A stretch of DNA of 10,507 nt from Candidatus Dojkabacteria bacterium. Lineage in GTDB: Bacteria; Patescibacteriota; Dojkabacteria; B142; OLB20. The position numbers and the translations under genes were made by a program. A model generated the notes under the pieces. It was given only the letters and a program-made list of their open reading frames with translations. It was not told the origin of the DNA and did no database searches. The stretch is from positions 1 to 10,507 of the forward strand of contig JAGQLK010000027.1 in the NCBI GenBank assembly GCA_020429485.1, given 5' to 3'. Below are positions 1 to 5,937 of the stretch, one piece after another (the first letter of the stretch is position 1; every line of letters begins with the position of its first letter).

Positions 1-907
1 CAGGCGATGCCATCGATATTAGTCCTTGTAGCTGTTGTTGATTAGCCACTATTTCAGCCTCAAGTGATGGGTTACCATCAGCTTGGAACTGAGTTTTTAA
101 TACTTGTTCTTGTTGTTTAATAAGTCTTGCTAGACTTAAAACATCAGCTGGTCTCTCTACTCCCATATCAATCATAACTTGCATAATATCTTCATCGTGG
201 AGATTTGCAAGAAGTGCATTAAGATCAGAATCTAGTGAAATTTGCGGTAGCATGCTACCAGGGATATATTCGTTTTCTCCCACAGTCATATTTGCTATCT
301 CTTGTAATTCAGCTCTTCTTGCAAAGTTGAACCACCCTCTTGATTCTGTAAGTACACCTGTATTAGGATAATTTGCTTGGGCGTGATCTACTAGAGTTCC
401 AAGCGCCATCATTCTAAGTGGGATAATAAGACCTTTATTCCTATGTGTTTGATCAAAAGCAAATGTCCAACCAATTTTGATTAAGAATTCATCTTCAGGA
501 ATAATATCACCAAGAGCAATTGGCCTAACTCCATCATCTACTGTCTCAAGAAATCTTTGCCCAGCAAAGTCTTGTCTTGGTTGAATAATGAGGTTTGATA
601 CAGCAACTGGTTCCTCACCTTCATACACTGCCAAAGTAATCCCTCTAGTTCGTGTATGATCAAATGCAGGTCCTTCTAGTGTTACTGGGTCTGGTGCATC
701 TGGTCTTAATTCTAGATCTTGAGTATCGCCATAGTTGTATATACGGGTGTCTACACTAACAGTAGTATTTACTTGATTAAAGCGGTTTCTATCATTAAGA
801 AAGACAACACGATGATTGGCAGGTAATGTTTGATCTGCAAGTGCGCTAACATTGGCAACTACTTCGTTAGCTAAAGAATTACCTGGGTAAAAGTTTGTTT
901 CTGACAT
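1..907 (-). CDS. GNAT-like protein with helical C-terminal extension (3' end outside window)
   Basis: This frame is open from an ATG at 907 to the left edge, giving 302 residues with no stop, so the gene is partial at its 3' end. Residues 88-205 resemble a GNAT acyltransferase. Strand-like segments at 90-108 are followed by HRNKGLIIPL (155-164), which sits where GNAT proteins have the acyl-CoA-binding loop (usually R/Q-x-x-G-x-G/A), then a helix, and a tail GWFNFARRAEL (191-201) like the final GNAT 'N..A...Y...GF' segment. The loop is not canonical, so substrate and activity cannot be named. Residues 225-302 are predicted helical and rich in Gln and Leu, beyond a usual GNAT domain. The leader shows no Shine-Dalgarno sequence. 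The gene lies 47 bases after the 955-1983 gene on the same strand, so they may be cotranscribed, although a TATACT box and a palindrome lie between them. The reading frame is certain; the GNAT call is moderate. Confidence 0.8.
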   Translation of the reverse strand, partial: MSETNFYPGNSLANEVVANVSALADQTLPANHRVVFLNDRNRFNQVNTTVSVDTRIYNYGDTQDLELRPDAPDPVTLEGPAFDHTRTRGITLAVYEGEEPVAVSNLIIQPRQDFAGQRFLETVDDGVRPIALGDIIPEDEFLIKIGWTFAFDQTHRNKGLIIPLRMMALGTLVDHAQANYPNTGVLTESRGWFNFARRAELQEIANMTVGENEYIPGSMLPQISLDSDLNALLANLHDEDIMQVMIDMGVERPADVLSLARLIKQQEQVLKTQFQADGNPSLEAEIVANQQQLQGLISMASP

Positions 908-931
908 TTTTATAATTTAATATATTGTTTC

Positions 932-947
932 AAACTGTATACGGTTT
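932..947. promoter_or_regulatory. Near-perfect 16-bp palindrome, possible operator
   Basis: AAACTGTATACGGTTT equals its own reverse complement except for one symmetric position pair. It lies in the 47-base gap upstream of the gene starting at 907. It sits directly downstream of a minus-strand TATACT box (948-953), so it would cover the predicted transcription start. This is the usual position for a repressor operator. No regulator is identified. Confidence 0.35.
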
Positions 948-953
948 AGTATA
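948..953 (-). promoter_or_regulatory. Possible -10 box for the gene starting at 907
   Basis: On the minus strand this reads TATACT, five of six matches to the sigma-70 -10 consensus, 40 bases upstream of the ATG. No convincing -35 hexamer lies 16-19 bases upstream, inside the end of the neighbouring gene. The downstream gene could instead be read through from 955-1983. Confidence 0.3.
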
Positions 954-954
954 G

Positions 955-1983
955 TCACATATCTTCTGAGCGCATCATAGCGATAAAGTAGTCTGCAACT
1001 TCAGCTGTCTCTGGATATTGTTGAAATACTAATGATAAATCGGGCATATATGAGAATTCTTCTCCATGTTGATCCATCCAACTTAAAACCTGATGTGGGA
1101 GAATATTTGACACTTCTGCAATGGAAGCTAAAACAGCTGCGTATTTCCTGGCTTCCTTTAATGCTGCATTAGTATTGATAATTTGGAACTCGGCATTTCT
1201 TTGTTGTATTGGGCTCATTCTTTCCATGCCTGTATAAATATTAGCTGTATAGATAGTTTCTGCTAATTCTTCTAGTTTCGATAACTCTACAGTCCCAGCT
1301 TGGTAACCTCTAGCCATAGCACAAAGTGTATTTAATGCCATTCTTCTAAATCGCATAGTACCTTGCCTCATATTAGCGTCTCCTTCTTCGGGGGTGGATA
1401 TGCCTTGCATTAATCCCGCTGATTTCGTTAGGCAAGAAAATGTGCATGATAAACCGACTGCGGTCATTAAGTCTGTGAAATCTTGGTCATCAACTGCATC
1501 AGCAACTACTTGGCAAATAGCATATTCTGTAACTCTATCAGCAACAACGTCTACACTCCCTCCCCATCTTGAACCATATGTTTCTGGTAATTCATATTTC
1601 TCCTTTTTAACTCTGTTAGCTAATTTGAAGAGATGGATTAACATTCCATTAGATCTTGCTCGGGTACCATCCATAAAGTCTAGTGCGGATCCAGCTAAGT
1701 TTAGAACTCTTCCCATTAGAAGAGTCTGGTTTTGATCAGTCATAGCACGTGCACCTCTTATTGCCAATTCTGCACCTGCATCAGTAATATCATTAGCGTG
1801 AAGGGTTGCTGCATTAAATAATGCGTCATGTAGACTTTGACCCTGTGAAAGAAAATACAAAGTTGCACCTGTCTCGGTGACTGCTGTAATCAATGGGGCG
1901 GCTGCATATTGTAACAATCGATTGATAGAATTTCTACCATCGTCACCATCATCTATATTTGATGGCAGTTCGCTTGGAGCCAT
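955..1983 (-). CDS. CDP-alcohol phosphatidyltransferase-like protein with insertion between motif halves
   Basis: The 342-residue product carries the signature of the CDP-alcohol phosphatidyltransferase family, D-x2-D-G-x2-A-R then G-x3-D-x3-D: DFMDGTRAR at 102-110 and GGSVDVVAD at 141-149, followed by RVTEY as in many members. In the family these aspartates bind divalent metal and the CDP group while an alcohol such as glycerol phosphate or inositol phosphate is joined to a diacylglycerol. The two halves are normally about eight residues apart; here they are 30 apart, with a Lys-rich insert (111-140). The protein is less hydrophobic than typical six-helix members. I choose the ATG at 1983 because an in-frame ATG at 2124 would overlap the divergent gene and the promoter pair at 2008-2031. 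The gene ends in TGA and may be cotranscribed with the GNAT-like gene. The motif match is clear; the substrate, and whether it is active, are unknown. Confidence 0.75.
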   Translation of the reverse strand: MAPSELPSNIDDGDDGRNSINRLLQYAAAPLITAVTETGATLYFLSQGQSLHDALFNAATLHANDITDAGAELAIRGARAMTDQNQTLLMGRVLNLAGSALDFMDGTRARSNGMLIHLFKLANRVKKEKYELPETYGSRWGGSVDVVADRVTEYAICQVVADAVDDQDFTDLMTAVGLSCTFSCLTKSAGLMQGISTPEEGDANMRQGTMRFRRMALNTLCAMARGYQAGTVELSKLEELAETIYTANIYTGMERMSPIQQRNAEFQIINTNAALKEARKYAAVLASIAEVSNILPHQVLSWMDQHGEEFSYMPDLSLVFQQYPETAEVADYFIAMMRSEDM

Positions 1984-2007
1984 AACTGAAAAAAGTATTG
2001 GAAGTGA

Positions 2008-2031
2008 ATTATAGCAGATAAGTGCTATAAT
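2008..2031. promoter_or_regulatory. Palindromic divergent promoter with two extended -10 boxes
   Basis: A perfect 9-bp inverted repeat, ATTATAGCA and TGCTATAAT around a six-base centre, gives each strand the extended -10 box TGCTATAAT pointing outward. The plus copy is 2023-2031 and the minus copy occupies 2008-2016. Predicted starts near 2038 (+) and 2001 (-) leave leaders of about 17 bases to the ATGs at 2055 and 1983. No good -35 hexamers are seen, which fits extended -10 promoters. Confidence 0.6.
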
Positions 2032-2054
2032 CCAATAATTAATTATCTTCAAAG

Positions 2055-2828
2055 ATGTCAAATGAAGGTAGATTTCATGCTGTAGAGGAAGCATCAAGAG
2101 CTGCTCATAGAAGTCCTGAGGCACTATATCAATTGCAGCTAACTATCAATGATCATTTTGCCACTAGGCATTATCTTTATCCTGACGCACAAGTAGAATG
2201 GCGTCCATATGCTATTCCAGGTAGACCTGGATATTTCTCAGAAGCTAAAGCACCAGAAACCTTGAGGTTAGGCATACCTGACATTACACCTGATTTTGTA
2301 AACCTGAGTGCATTCTTAGGTCCTTTTCAAGCACTAAACAGCAAGCCATTTATGAGATATATTCTTGAACTAGGAGGTCACAGTGTGCATGATATTGCGA
2401 TTGCTTCAGGAGTACCAGCAGATTTTGACAGGCCTGATGAAGCATTCTTAGACTTTTTTGTTAGGACTCAAAGGGGGTTCCTTGAAGCAACATATGTATT
2501 AGGTGCTGCCACAACAATATATGGAGCTGAACTTGATAATGTTACAGCTAGTTTTGATCGAACATATCGACTTTATCCTCATCTAGTGAACTCATCATTT
2601 GAGTTTCCAGATGGAGTAGTAACAGATCAACATGAACTAAGACAGAGGCTTGTTGACTACTTTGGTGATTGGGATCAACAAGGAATATTTTTTACCCACA
2701 TTGCACAGGATATGCAAGGATGTCCAGGTATTCTAATTACTGACGATATTTGTCGCTCAATTGGATACTTTATGGAACAAGATGAGAATTGGGATAGATT
2801 TGCCGCTAATGCTTTTCACTGGGCATAA
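2055..2828 (+). CDS. Hypothetical soluble protein, lineage-specific
   Basis: I do not recognise this 257-residue protein. It has no signal peptide or membrane segment, and it is acidic and rich in aromatic residues, with many Phe, Tyr and His. Residues 14-60 look helical and then Pro/Gly-rich (RPYAIPGRPGYF, 50-61). The middle contains GGHSVHDIAIASG (106-118), and the end is acidic and aromatic (MEQDENWDRFAANAFHW). No catalytic signature can be assigned. The ATG at 2055 follows the extended -10 box by 23 bases and has no Shine-Dalgarno sequence. The gene is divergent from the CDP-alcohol transferase-like gene and shares its promoter region, so the two may be co-regulated. It converges on the 2878-3486 gene across a terminator starting four bases after its stop codon. 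Coding status is well supported by length and context; function is unknown. Confidence 0.8.
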   Translation: MSNEGRFHAVEEASRAAHRSPEALYQLQLTINDHFATRHYLYPDAQVEWRPYAIPGRPGYFSEAKAPETLRLGIPDITPDFVNLSAFLGPFQALNSKPFMRYILELGGHSVHDIAIASGVPADFDRPDEAFLDFFVRTQRGFLEATYVLGAATTIYGAELDNVTASFDRTYRLYPHLVNSSFEFPDGVVTDQHELRQRLVDYFGDWDQQGIFFTHIAQDMQGCPGILITDDICRSIGYFMEQDENWDRFAANAFHWA

Positions 2829-2831
2829 AAA

Positions 2832-2857
2832 AATCCCCTCCGGTTAAGAAGGGGATT
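2832..2857. terminator. Bidirectional intrinsic terminator between convergent genes
   Basis: AATCCCCT (2832-2839) pairs with AGGGGATT (2850-2857) around a ten-base loop. Read on the minus strand, the hairpin is followed by a run of seven T, so it mainly ends the 2878-3486 transcript. On the plus strand it begins just after the stop of the 2055 gene and is followed only by AT-rich sequence, so it may also act there, more weakly. Confidence 0.85.
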
Positions 2858-2877
2858 AATATTAAGAGAATTTGATT

Positions 2878-3486
2878 TTAGTGCATTGGACCAAAACCAC
2901 CCATTCCCATACCACCTGGACCACCCTTGCCACCTGGACCTTTTCCTTCATGGATACCTAGACTTTCCATAGCATCGTGAAGCTCATCTAGTTCATCTGC
3001 AGTCACATCTAGACCTTTCTCTGATAAGGCATCTAGTATTTCTGCTTGTCTTTCCTCATGCATTTGATCTTTCTGTGCCTCTCTTTCCTCAGCTGTTAAA
3101 TCTTCAAATTCAGCTTGTTTCTCTTCTCTAAGAGCTTGTCTTTCTTCTTCTGTCATATCCATCATTTCGTCGTGTTTTTCCTGATGGATTTCTTCAAGTG
3201 CCGCTAAGATGTCGGCTTGTCTATCTGTTAGGTCACCGTTGTCCACTGCATCAGAAATTGCTTGTTCTCTTTCAGCTTGCCTTTCAGCCTGCATTTCATC
3301 TTTTGTTTCTGAAATAGCTGTTTGAACTTGGTCTTCTGATACACCTAGTTTGCTAGCGAGACTTGATACAAATGAATCGTTATTCATTTGCGCTTGTGCT
3401 GCAGTTACACCTAGGCCGATTACTCCCATACCAGTGATACCTACTGCTGCACCTGTGATGATTAGTGTTTTTAGTTTGTTATTCAT
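2878..3486 (-). CDS. Secreted charged helical protein with Gly/Met-rich tail (DUF2680-like)
   Basis: The 202-residue product has a signal peptide: MNNKLK, a hydrophobic core to about residue 27, and a likely signal peptidase I site after AQA (30-32). Residues 37-175 are helical and extremely charged, with short repeated units. SLASKLGVSEDQVQTAI (42-58) and AVDNGDLTDRQADILAAL (80-97) resemble repeats in DUF2680-type secreted proteins. TEEERQALREE and TAEEREAQKDQ form a second repeat pair (112-141). The C-terminus (181-202) is Gly/Met/Pro-rich with Lys and a terminal His. The many Glu, Met and His residues could bind metal, as in Spy/CpxP-like periplasmic proteins, but no LTxxQ signature is certain. 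The product would be exported to the outside in a cell with one membrane. The gene is divergent from 3682 with a roughly 195-base gap and has no Shine-Dalgarno sequence. The DUF2680 resemblance is from memory and moderate. Confidence 0.8.
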   Translation of the reverse strand: MNNKLKTLIITGAAVGITGMGVIGLGVTAAQAQMNNDSFVSSLASKLGVSEDQVQTAISETKDEMQAERQAEREQAISDAVDNGDLTDRQADILAALEEIHQEKHDEMMDMTEEERQALREEKQAEFEDLTAEEREAQKDQMHEERQAEILDALSEKGLDVTADELDELHDAMESLGIHEGKGPGGKGGPGGMGMGGFGPMH

Positions 3487-3544
3487 CGTCTTTATATAAA
3501 AAATAAATTAATTTAAATACTTCTGCAGTGAGTATTGGCTTCAT

Positions 3545-3575
3545 ATTACCTATATTGCAATAAAAATTATGTCAA
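3545..3575 (-). promoter_or_regulatory. Possible promoter for the secreted-protein gene
   Basis: The minus strand has a perfect TTGACA at 3575-3570. The best -10 candidate is GGTAAT at 3550-3545, four of six matches with a 19-base spacer; TATAGG lies closer at a 15-base spacing. Neither is ideal. The leader to the ATG at 3486 would be about 50 bases, longer than at other genes in the window, and includes a six-base inverted repeat (3516-3521 with 3531-3536). Confidence 0.4.
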
Positions 3576-3610
3576 AGGAATATAAAAAATACATAAAATA
3601 TGCTGTAAAT

Positions 3611-3640
3611 TTGTATAGTTTCATACGTAATCAGTATAAT
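3611..3640 (+). promoter_or_regulatory. Probable promoter of the 3682 gene
   Basis: TTGTAT (3611-3616) and a perfect TATAAT (3635-3640) are separated by 18 bases. The predicted start is near 3647, about 35 bases before the ATG. A second TATAAT (3648-3653) lies just downstream, inside an inverted repeat, and has no good -35 hexamer. Confidence 0.5.
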
Positions 3641-3659
3641 ACCATTCTATAATGGTATT
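3638..3659. promoter_or_regulatory. Inverted repeat over the predicted transcription start, possible operator
   Basis: AATACCAT (3638-3645) and ATGGTATT (3652-3659) form a perfect 8-bp inverted repeat around TCTATA. It overlaps the end of the TATAAT box and the predicted start of the 3682 transcript, as a repressor operator would. It could also fold as a small hairpin at the 5' end of the mRNA. The T-rich sequence after it resembles a weak terminator, but no gene upstream on the plus strand would need one. Confidence 0.4.
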
Positions 3660-3681
3660 TTTGTTTGTAACTCCTACCTAA

Positions 3682-4614
3682 ATGGCTCTAGGGACAGAGG
3701 CTCCTAATGTCTTTGCAGTAAATAATAGGATTGATTATTCATTTGGCCTTGAAAGCCAGACATTTCCGTATCCGCATGTCATAAATGACCTAGTAGAATT
3801 TTGGGGAGAAGGAGAGGCAGCTGAGTTTATTGAAGATATTCGCTGGAGAATAGATCAGGTTTTTACCGATGATGGATATAAGGTTTTAGCATTTAATATT
3901 TTCAGACAATTTGCAATTGGAGAAGCATTGAGTCATGACAAAAGTGATCCAATGCATCAACAGGTAATAGTTGCTGCAAGAGCTTCTCTAGACAGATTGC
4001 CTGATTTGATTGCTAATTCATACCATTATCGTCAGCCATTAAATGATTATGATTGTCTAATAGCATTTACTGGAGCAGTAACTCATGATTATTTATCTAA
4101 GTCAGAAGATGGAACATCAGCTCTAGGGAATGTACCCAAAGTAGAACAGGAACTAGCAAATCTAGGTTGCAGTGATGTATTTGTACGAAATGTTAGCGAG
4201 TTAGTGTTAGCAACTGATTATCAGAATGCTGCAAATAACTGGATATATTGGGTGAGTCGTGGAGAGAACTTTGCTCAGGAATTAGGTGATCTTACCATTA
4301 ATATTCTGGCTACTCCAAGGGAGTATCTGTCTAATACTATACAGCAGCTTGCATATGCTCAAAGAACAAGTGTGAAGAGGATACTTATGCAAGCCCATGT
4401 GGTTATGGCTGACTTCTTAGGTATCTTTACTTCAGGTAACTACTTTGCGATTACAGACTTCCGTTATCCTGATGAAATCTCACCACCACTAGCTATGATT
4501 TCTTTAGTGGATGCTTTAGACAAGCTTACTGGTGGATCAAATGCACCAGATCCATGGATTATGCAAAGGTATAATGAGATACGAGAGTGGAGAATTGCAC
4601 AATCAATCCTATAA
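3682..4614 (+). CDS. HD-superfamily-like protein, uncertain
   Basis: The 310-residue soluble product has no signal peptide or clear membrane segment. Residues 112-185 recall the predicted metal-dependent HD phosphohydrolases of the COG4339 type. SYHY (113-116) comes first, then AFTGAVTHDYLSKSEDGTSA (128-147), where HD135-136 would be the metal-binding pair, then LVLATDYQN (174-182), at the place where that family has 'LILATKHH' or a late Asp. If correct it would be a metal-dependent phosphohydrolase acting on a nucleotide or other phosphoester. The spacing and the flanking N-terminal (1-110) and C-terminal (190-310) regions do not fit a standard member, so it may be diverged or inactive, or the match may be chance. 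No Shine-Dalgarno sequence precedes the ATG. The gene stands alone on its strand and ends five bases before a strong hairpin. Coding is secure; the family call is weak. Confidence 0.75.
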   Translation: MALGTEAPNVFAVNNRIDYSFGLESQTFPYPHVINDLVEFWGEGEAAEFIEDIRWRIDQVFTDDGYKVLAFNIFRQFAIGEALSHDKSDPMHQQVIVAARASLDRLPDLIANSYHYRQPLNDYDCLIAFTGAVTHDYLSKSEDGTSALGNVPKVEQELANLGCSDVFVRNVSELVLATDYQNAANNWIYWVSRGENFAQELGDLTINILATPREYLSNTIQQLAYAQRTSVKRILMQAHVVMADFLGIFTSGNYFAITDFRYPDEISPPLAMISLVDALDKLTGGSNAPDPWIMQRYNEIREWRIAQSIL

Positions 4615-4618
4615 AAAA

Positions 4619-4638
4619 AGTGCGGCCTAAGCCGCACT
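4619..4638. terminator. Bidirectional intrinsic terminator between convergent genes
   Basis: AGTGCGGC (4619-4626) and GCCGCACT (4631-4638) form a perfect GC-rich 8-bp stem with a CTAA loop. On the minus strand it is followed by a run of seven T and ends the 4661-5140 transcript. On the plus strand it starts five bases after the stop of the 3682 gene but lacks a T run. Confidence 0.9.
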
Positions 4639-4660
4639 CTAAATTCAAAATGAATTATTC

Positions 4661-5140
4661 TTACTTAGTAAAAGCAAGGTAAATCATGTAGAAGAAGTTG
4701 ATTCCTGGAAGGAATAACAATAGAACGTGCCATGTTGGCATGCCTAGTTTTTCTAGAAGTTTTACCCAAACCATTATAGTAACAACAATGTTAGCAACAG
4801 GTACGAACATTAGTAAGAAGTACCACATTGGATATCCTGATACCTTAACAAGAAGCACCATGTTCAAAACAGGCACAAATGCCCACCATGCATCTTTCTC
4901 TTCACCAGCTCTTTTAACGATTCTGAATAGTAAGTATGCACCGAAAAGGTATGCAGCTAAGTAGAAAACGCCAAGACCAAGTAGTGTCGCTAGTGCTGCA
5001 CCATCACTAACTTCTGTAGTTGTCTCATATGAATAATCATAGAGAAAATCATCTGTTTGTGCGAATGCAGTTTGTGCTGTAGCAGCTAGTGCTGTCAACG
5101 CAACAAGACCTGAAGAGGCAATTTTGGTTAACTTAGACAT
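4661..5140 (-). CDS. DUF5684-like small membrane protein with signal peptide
   Basis: The 159-residue product starts with a signal peptide (MSKLTK, hydrophobic core, cleavage probably after AFA at residues 25-27), then a short Asp/Tyr/Thr-rich segment (29-46). Four hydrophobic segments follow at about 49-73, 86-100, 105-125 and 136-157. Repeated Pro-Asn motifs, FVPVLN (88-93), FVPVAN (112-117) and FLPGIN (143-148), are typical of the DUF5684 family, often annotated as signal-peptidase-I-like. It lacks the Ser/Lys catalytic pair expected of a real signal peptidase, so I make no enzymatic call. I choose the ATG at 5140 because the consensus promoter at 5169-5197 lies just upstream; a longer in-frame start at 5197 would fall on the -35 box. 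The gene has its own promoter, although msrA lies upstream on the same strand, and ends at a strong terminator. Confidence 0.8.
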   Translation of the reverse strand: MSKLTKIASSGLVALTALAATAQTAFAQTDDFLYDYSYETTTEVSDGAALATLLGLGVFYLAAYLFGAYLLFRIVKRAGEEKDAWWAFVPVLNMVLLVKVSGYPMWYFLLMFVPVANIVVTIMVWVKLLEKLGMPTWHVLLLFLPGINFFYMIYLAFTK

Positions 5141-5168
5141 TGAAAAAGAATAATAAATAATTAATTGC

Positions 5169-5197
5169 ATTATCTGACAATATCTTTCAGATGTCAA
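5169..5197 (-). promoter_or_regulatory. Near-consensus sigma-70 promoter
   Basis: On the minus strand, TTGACA (5197-5192, perfect) is followed after exactly 17 bases by GATAAT (5174-5169, five of six). The predicted start near 5162 gives a leader of about 21 bases to the ATG at 5140. This is the best promoter in the window and decides the start codon. It lies just beyond the msrA stop codon. Confidence 0.85.
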
Positions 5198-5209
5198 TTC
5201 AGTAGGGCA

Positions 5210-5767
5210 TTAATCAGTATCAGAATACTCTTTTTTTATCTTATCTGAGTGTTCAGAGATAAGCTTCTTAACTTTTGGATCAATTACTATCTTACAGTAT
5301 CCAGCATTTGGGTTATTGTTATAGTAATTCAGATGATAATCTTCTGCGGGAAAGAATTTCTGGAACTTTTCTATATGAGTTACTATTGGAGCACTAAATG
5401 TCCCATTACTATCCAGCTCTGCCTTTAATGATTCTGCAGTTTTTTGTTGTTCATCAGAATGATAGAAGATAATTGATCGATACTGTGTACCAACATCTGC
5501 GCCTTGTCTGTTTGGAGTAGTTGGATCGTGTGTTTTCCAATATATTTCAAGTAAGTCTCTATAGCTTATTTCATCAGGGTCAAATTCTATTTGCGCTACT
5601 TCTGCATGACTGGTGGTGCCAGAGCTCACTTGTTCATAAGAAGGATTGTCTATATCTCCACCAGAATAGCCTGGAGTAACAGAAACAACTCCTTTAAGTC
5701 TTTGGAATACTGCTTCAGTACACCAGAAACACCCGTTTCCTAAAGTCGCTAATTCGAGATTTGCCAT
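5210..5767 (-). CDS. msrA: Peptide-methionine (S)-S-oxide reductase MsrA
   Basis: MsrA reduces methionine-S-sulfoxide in proteins and free methionine, with electrons usually from thioredoxin. This 185-residue protein has the family hallmark GCFWCTEAVF at 12-21, with catalytic Cys13 and a nearby Cys16. GVVSVTPGYSGG (26-37), THDPTTPNRQGADVGTQYRS (79-98) and EDYHLNYY (142-149) are also well conserved. GYCKIVIDPKVKK (156-168) supplies Cys158, the usual position of a resolving cysteine. The length is normal for a single-domain MsrA with no MsrB fusion. There is no signal peptide, so it should act in the cytoplasm. The ATG at 5767 sits nine codons before the conserved core and has no Shine-Dalgarno sequence. 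The gene is divergent from the 5938 gene. With the MTH1-like Nudix enzyme further right, it points to repair of oxidative damage. All expected catalytic features are present. Confidence 0.97.
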   Translation of the reverse strand: MANLELATLGNGCFWCTEAVFQRLKGVVSVTPGYSGGDIDNPSYEQVSSGTTSHAEVAQIEFDPDEISYRDLLEIYWKTHDPTTPNRQGADVGTQYRSIIFYHSDEQQKTAESLKAELDSNGTFSAPIVTHIEKFQKFFPAEDYHLNYYNNNPNAGYCKIVIDPKVKKLISEHSDKIKKEYSDTD

Positions 5768-5906
5768 ATTTATATTGATAATTATTTATAGTTTAACATA
5801 ATTGTGCAGAGTCGAAATGTTAGATTTTAGATTGAATATTATCCAGTAAGTTAGATTTCCTTTGAAGTTTTAGTTAAAGAGTGACGGTTCTATCTAATAT
5901 CTAGGG

Positions 5907-5912
5907 TATAAT
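5907..5912 (+). promoter_or_regulatory. Probable -10 box of the 5938 gene
   Basis: TATAAT is perfect and lies 25 bases before the ATG at 5938. A -35 is unclear: GTGACG at 5881-5886 would leave a 20-base spacer. The predicted start near 5919 falls within an inverted repeat. Confidence 0.45.
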
Positions 5913-5927
5913 TCGCTATATGAATTA
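5909..5927. promoter_or_regulatory. Short inverted repeat at the predicted transcription start
   Basis: TAATTC (5909-5914) and GAATTA (5922-5927) flank a seven-base centre and overlap the end of the TATAAT box and the predicted start. It could be an operator, but six AT-rich base pairs can occur by chance. Confidence 0.25.
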
Positions 5928-5937
5928 AACTTAAATT

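Noticed and set aside
1394..1735. Plus-strand 113-codon frame
   Set aside because: Shadow of the CDP-alcohol transferase-like gene, covering its signature motif on the opposite strand.
1984..2124. N-terminal extension of the 955 gene to an ATG at 2124
   Set aside because: It would overlap the divergent 2055 gene and run across the promoter palindrome; the conserved region begins well after the ATG at 1983.
4698..4964. Plus-strand 88-codon frame
   Set aside because: Antisense to the DUF5684-like membrane-protein gene, which has a consensus promoter.
4661..5140. Active signal peptidase I
   Set aside because: Only the DUF5684-style Pro-Asn membrane repeats match; no catalytic Ser/Lys pair is seen.
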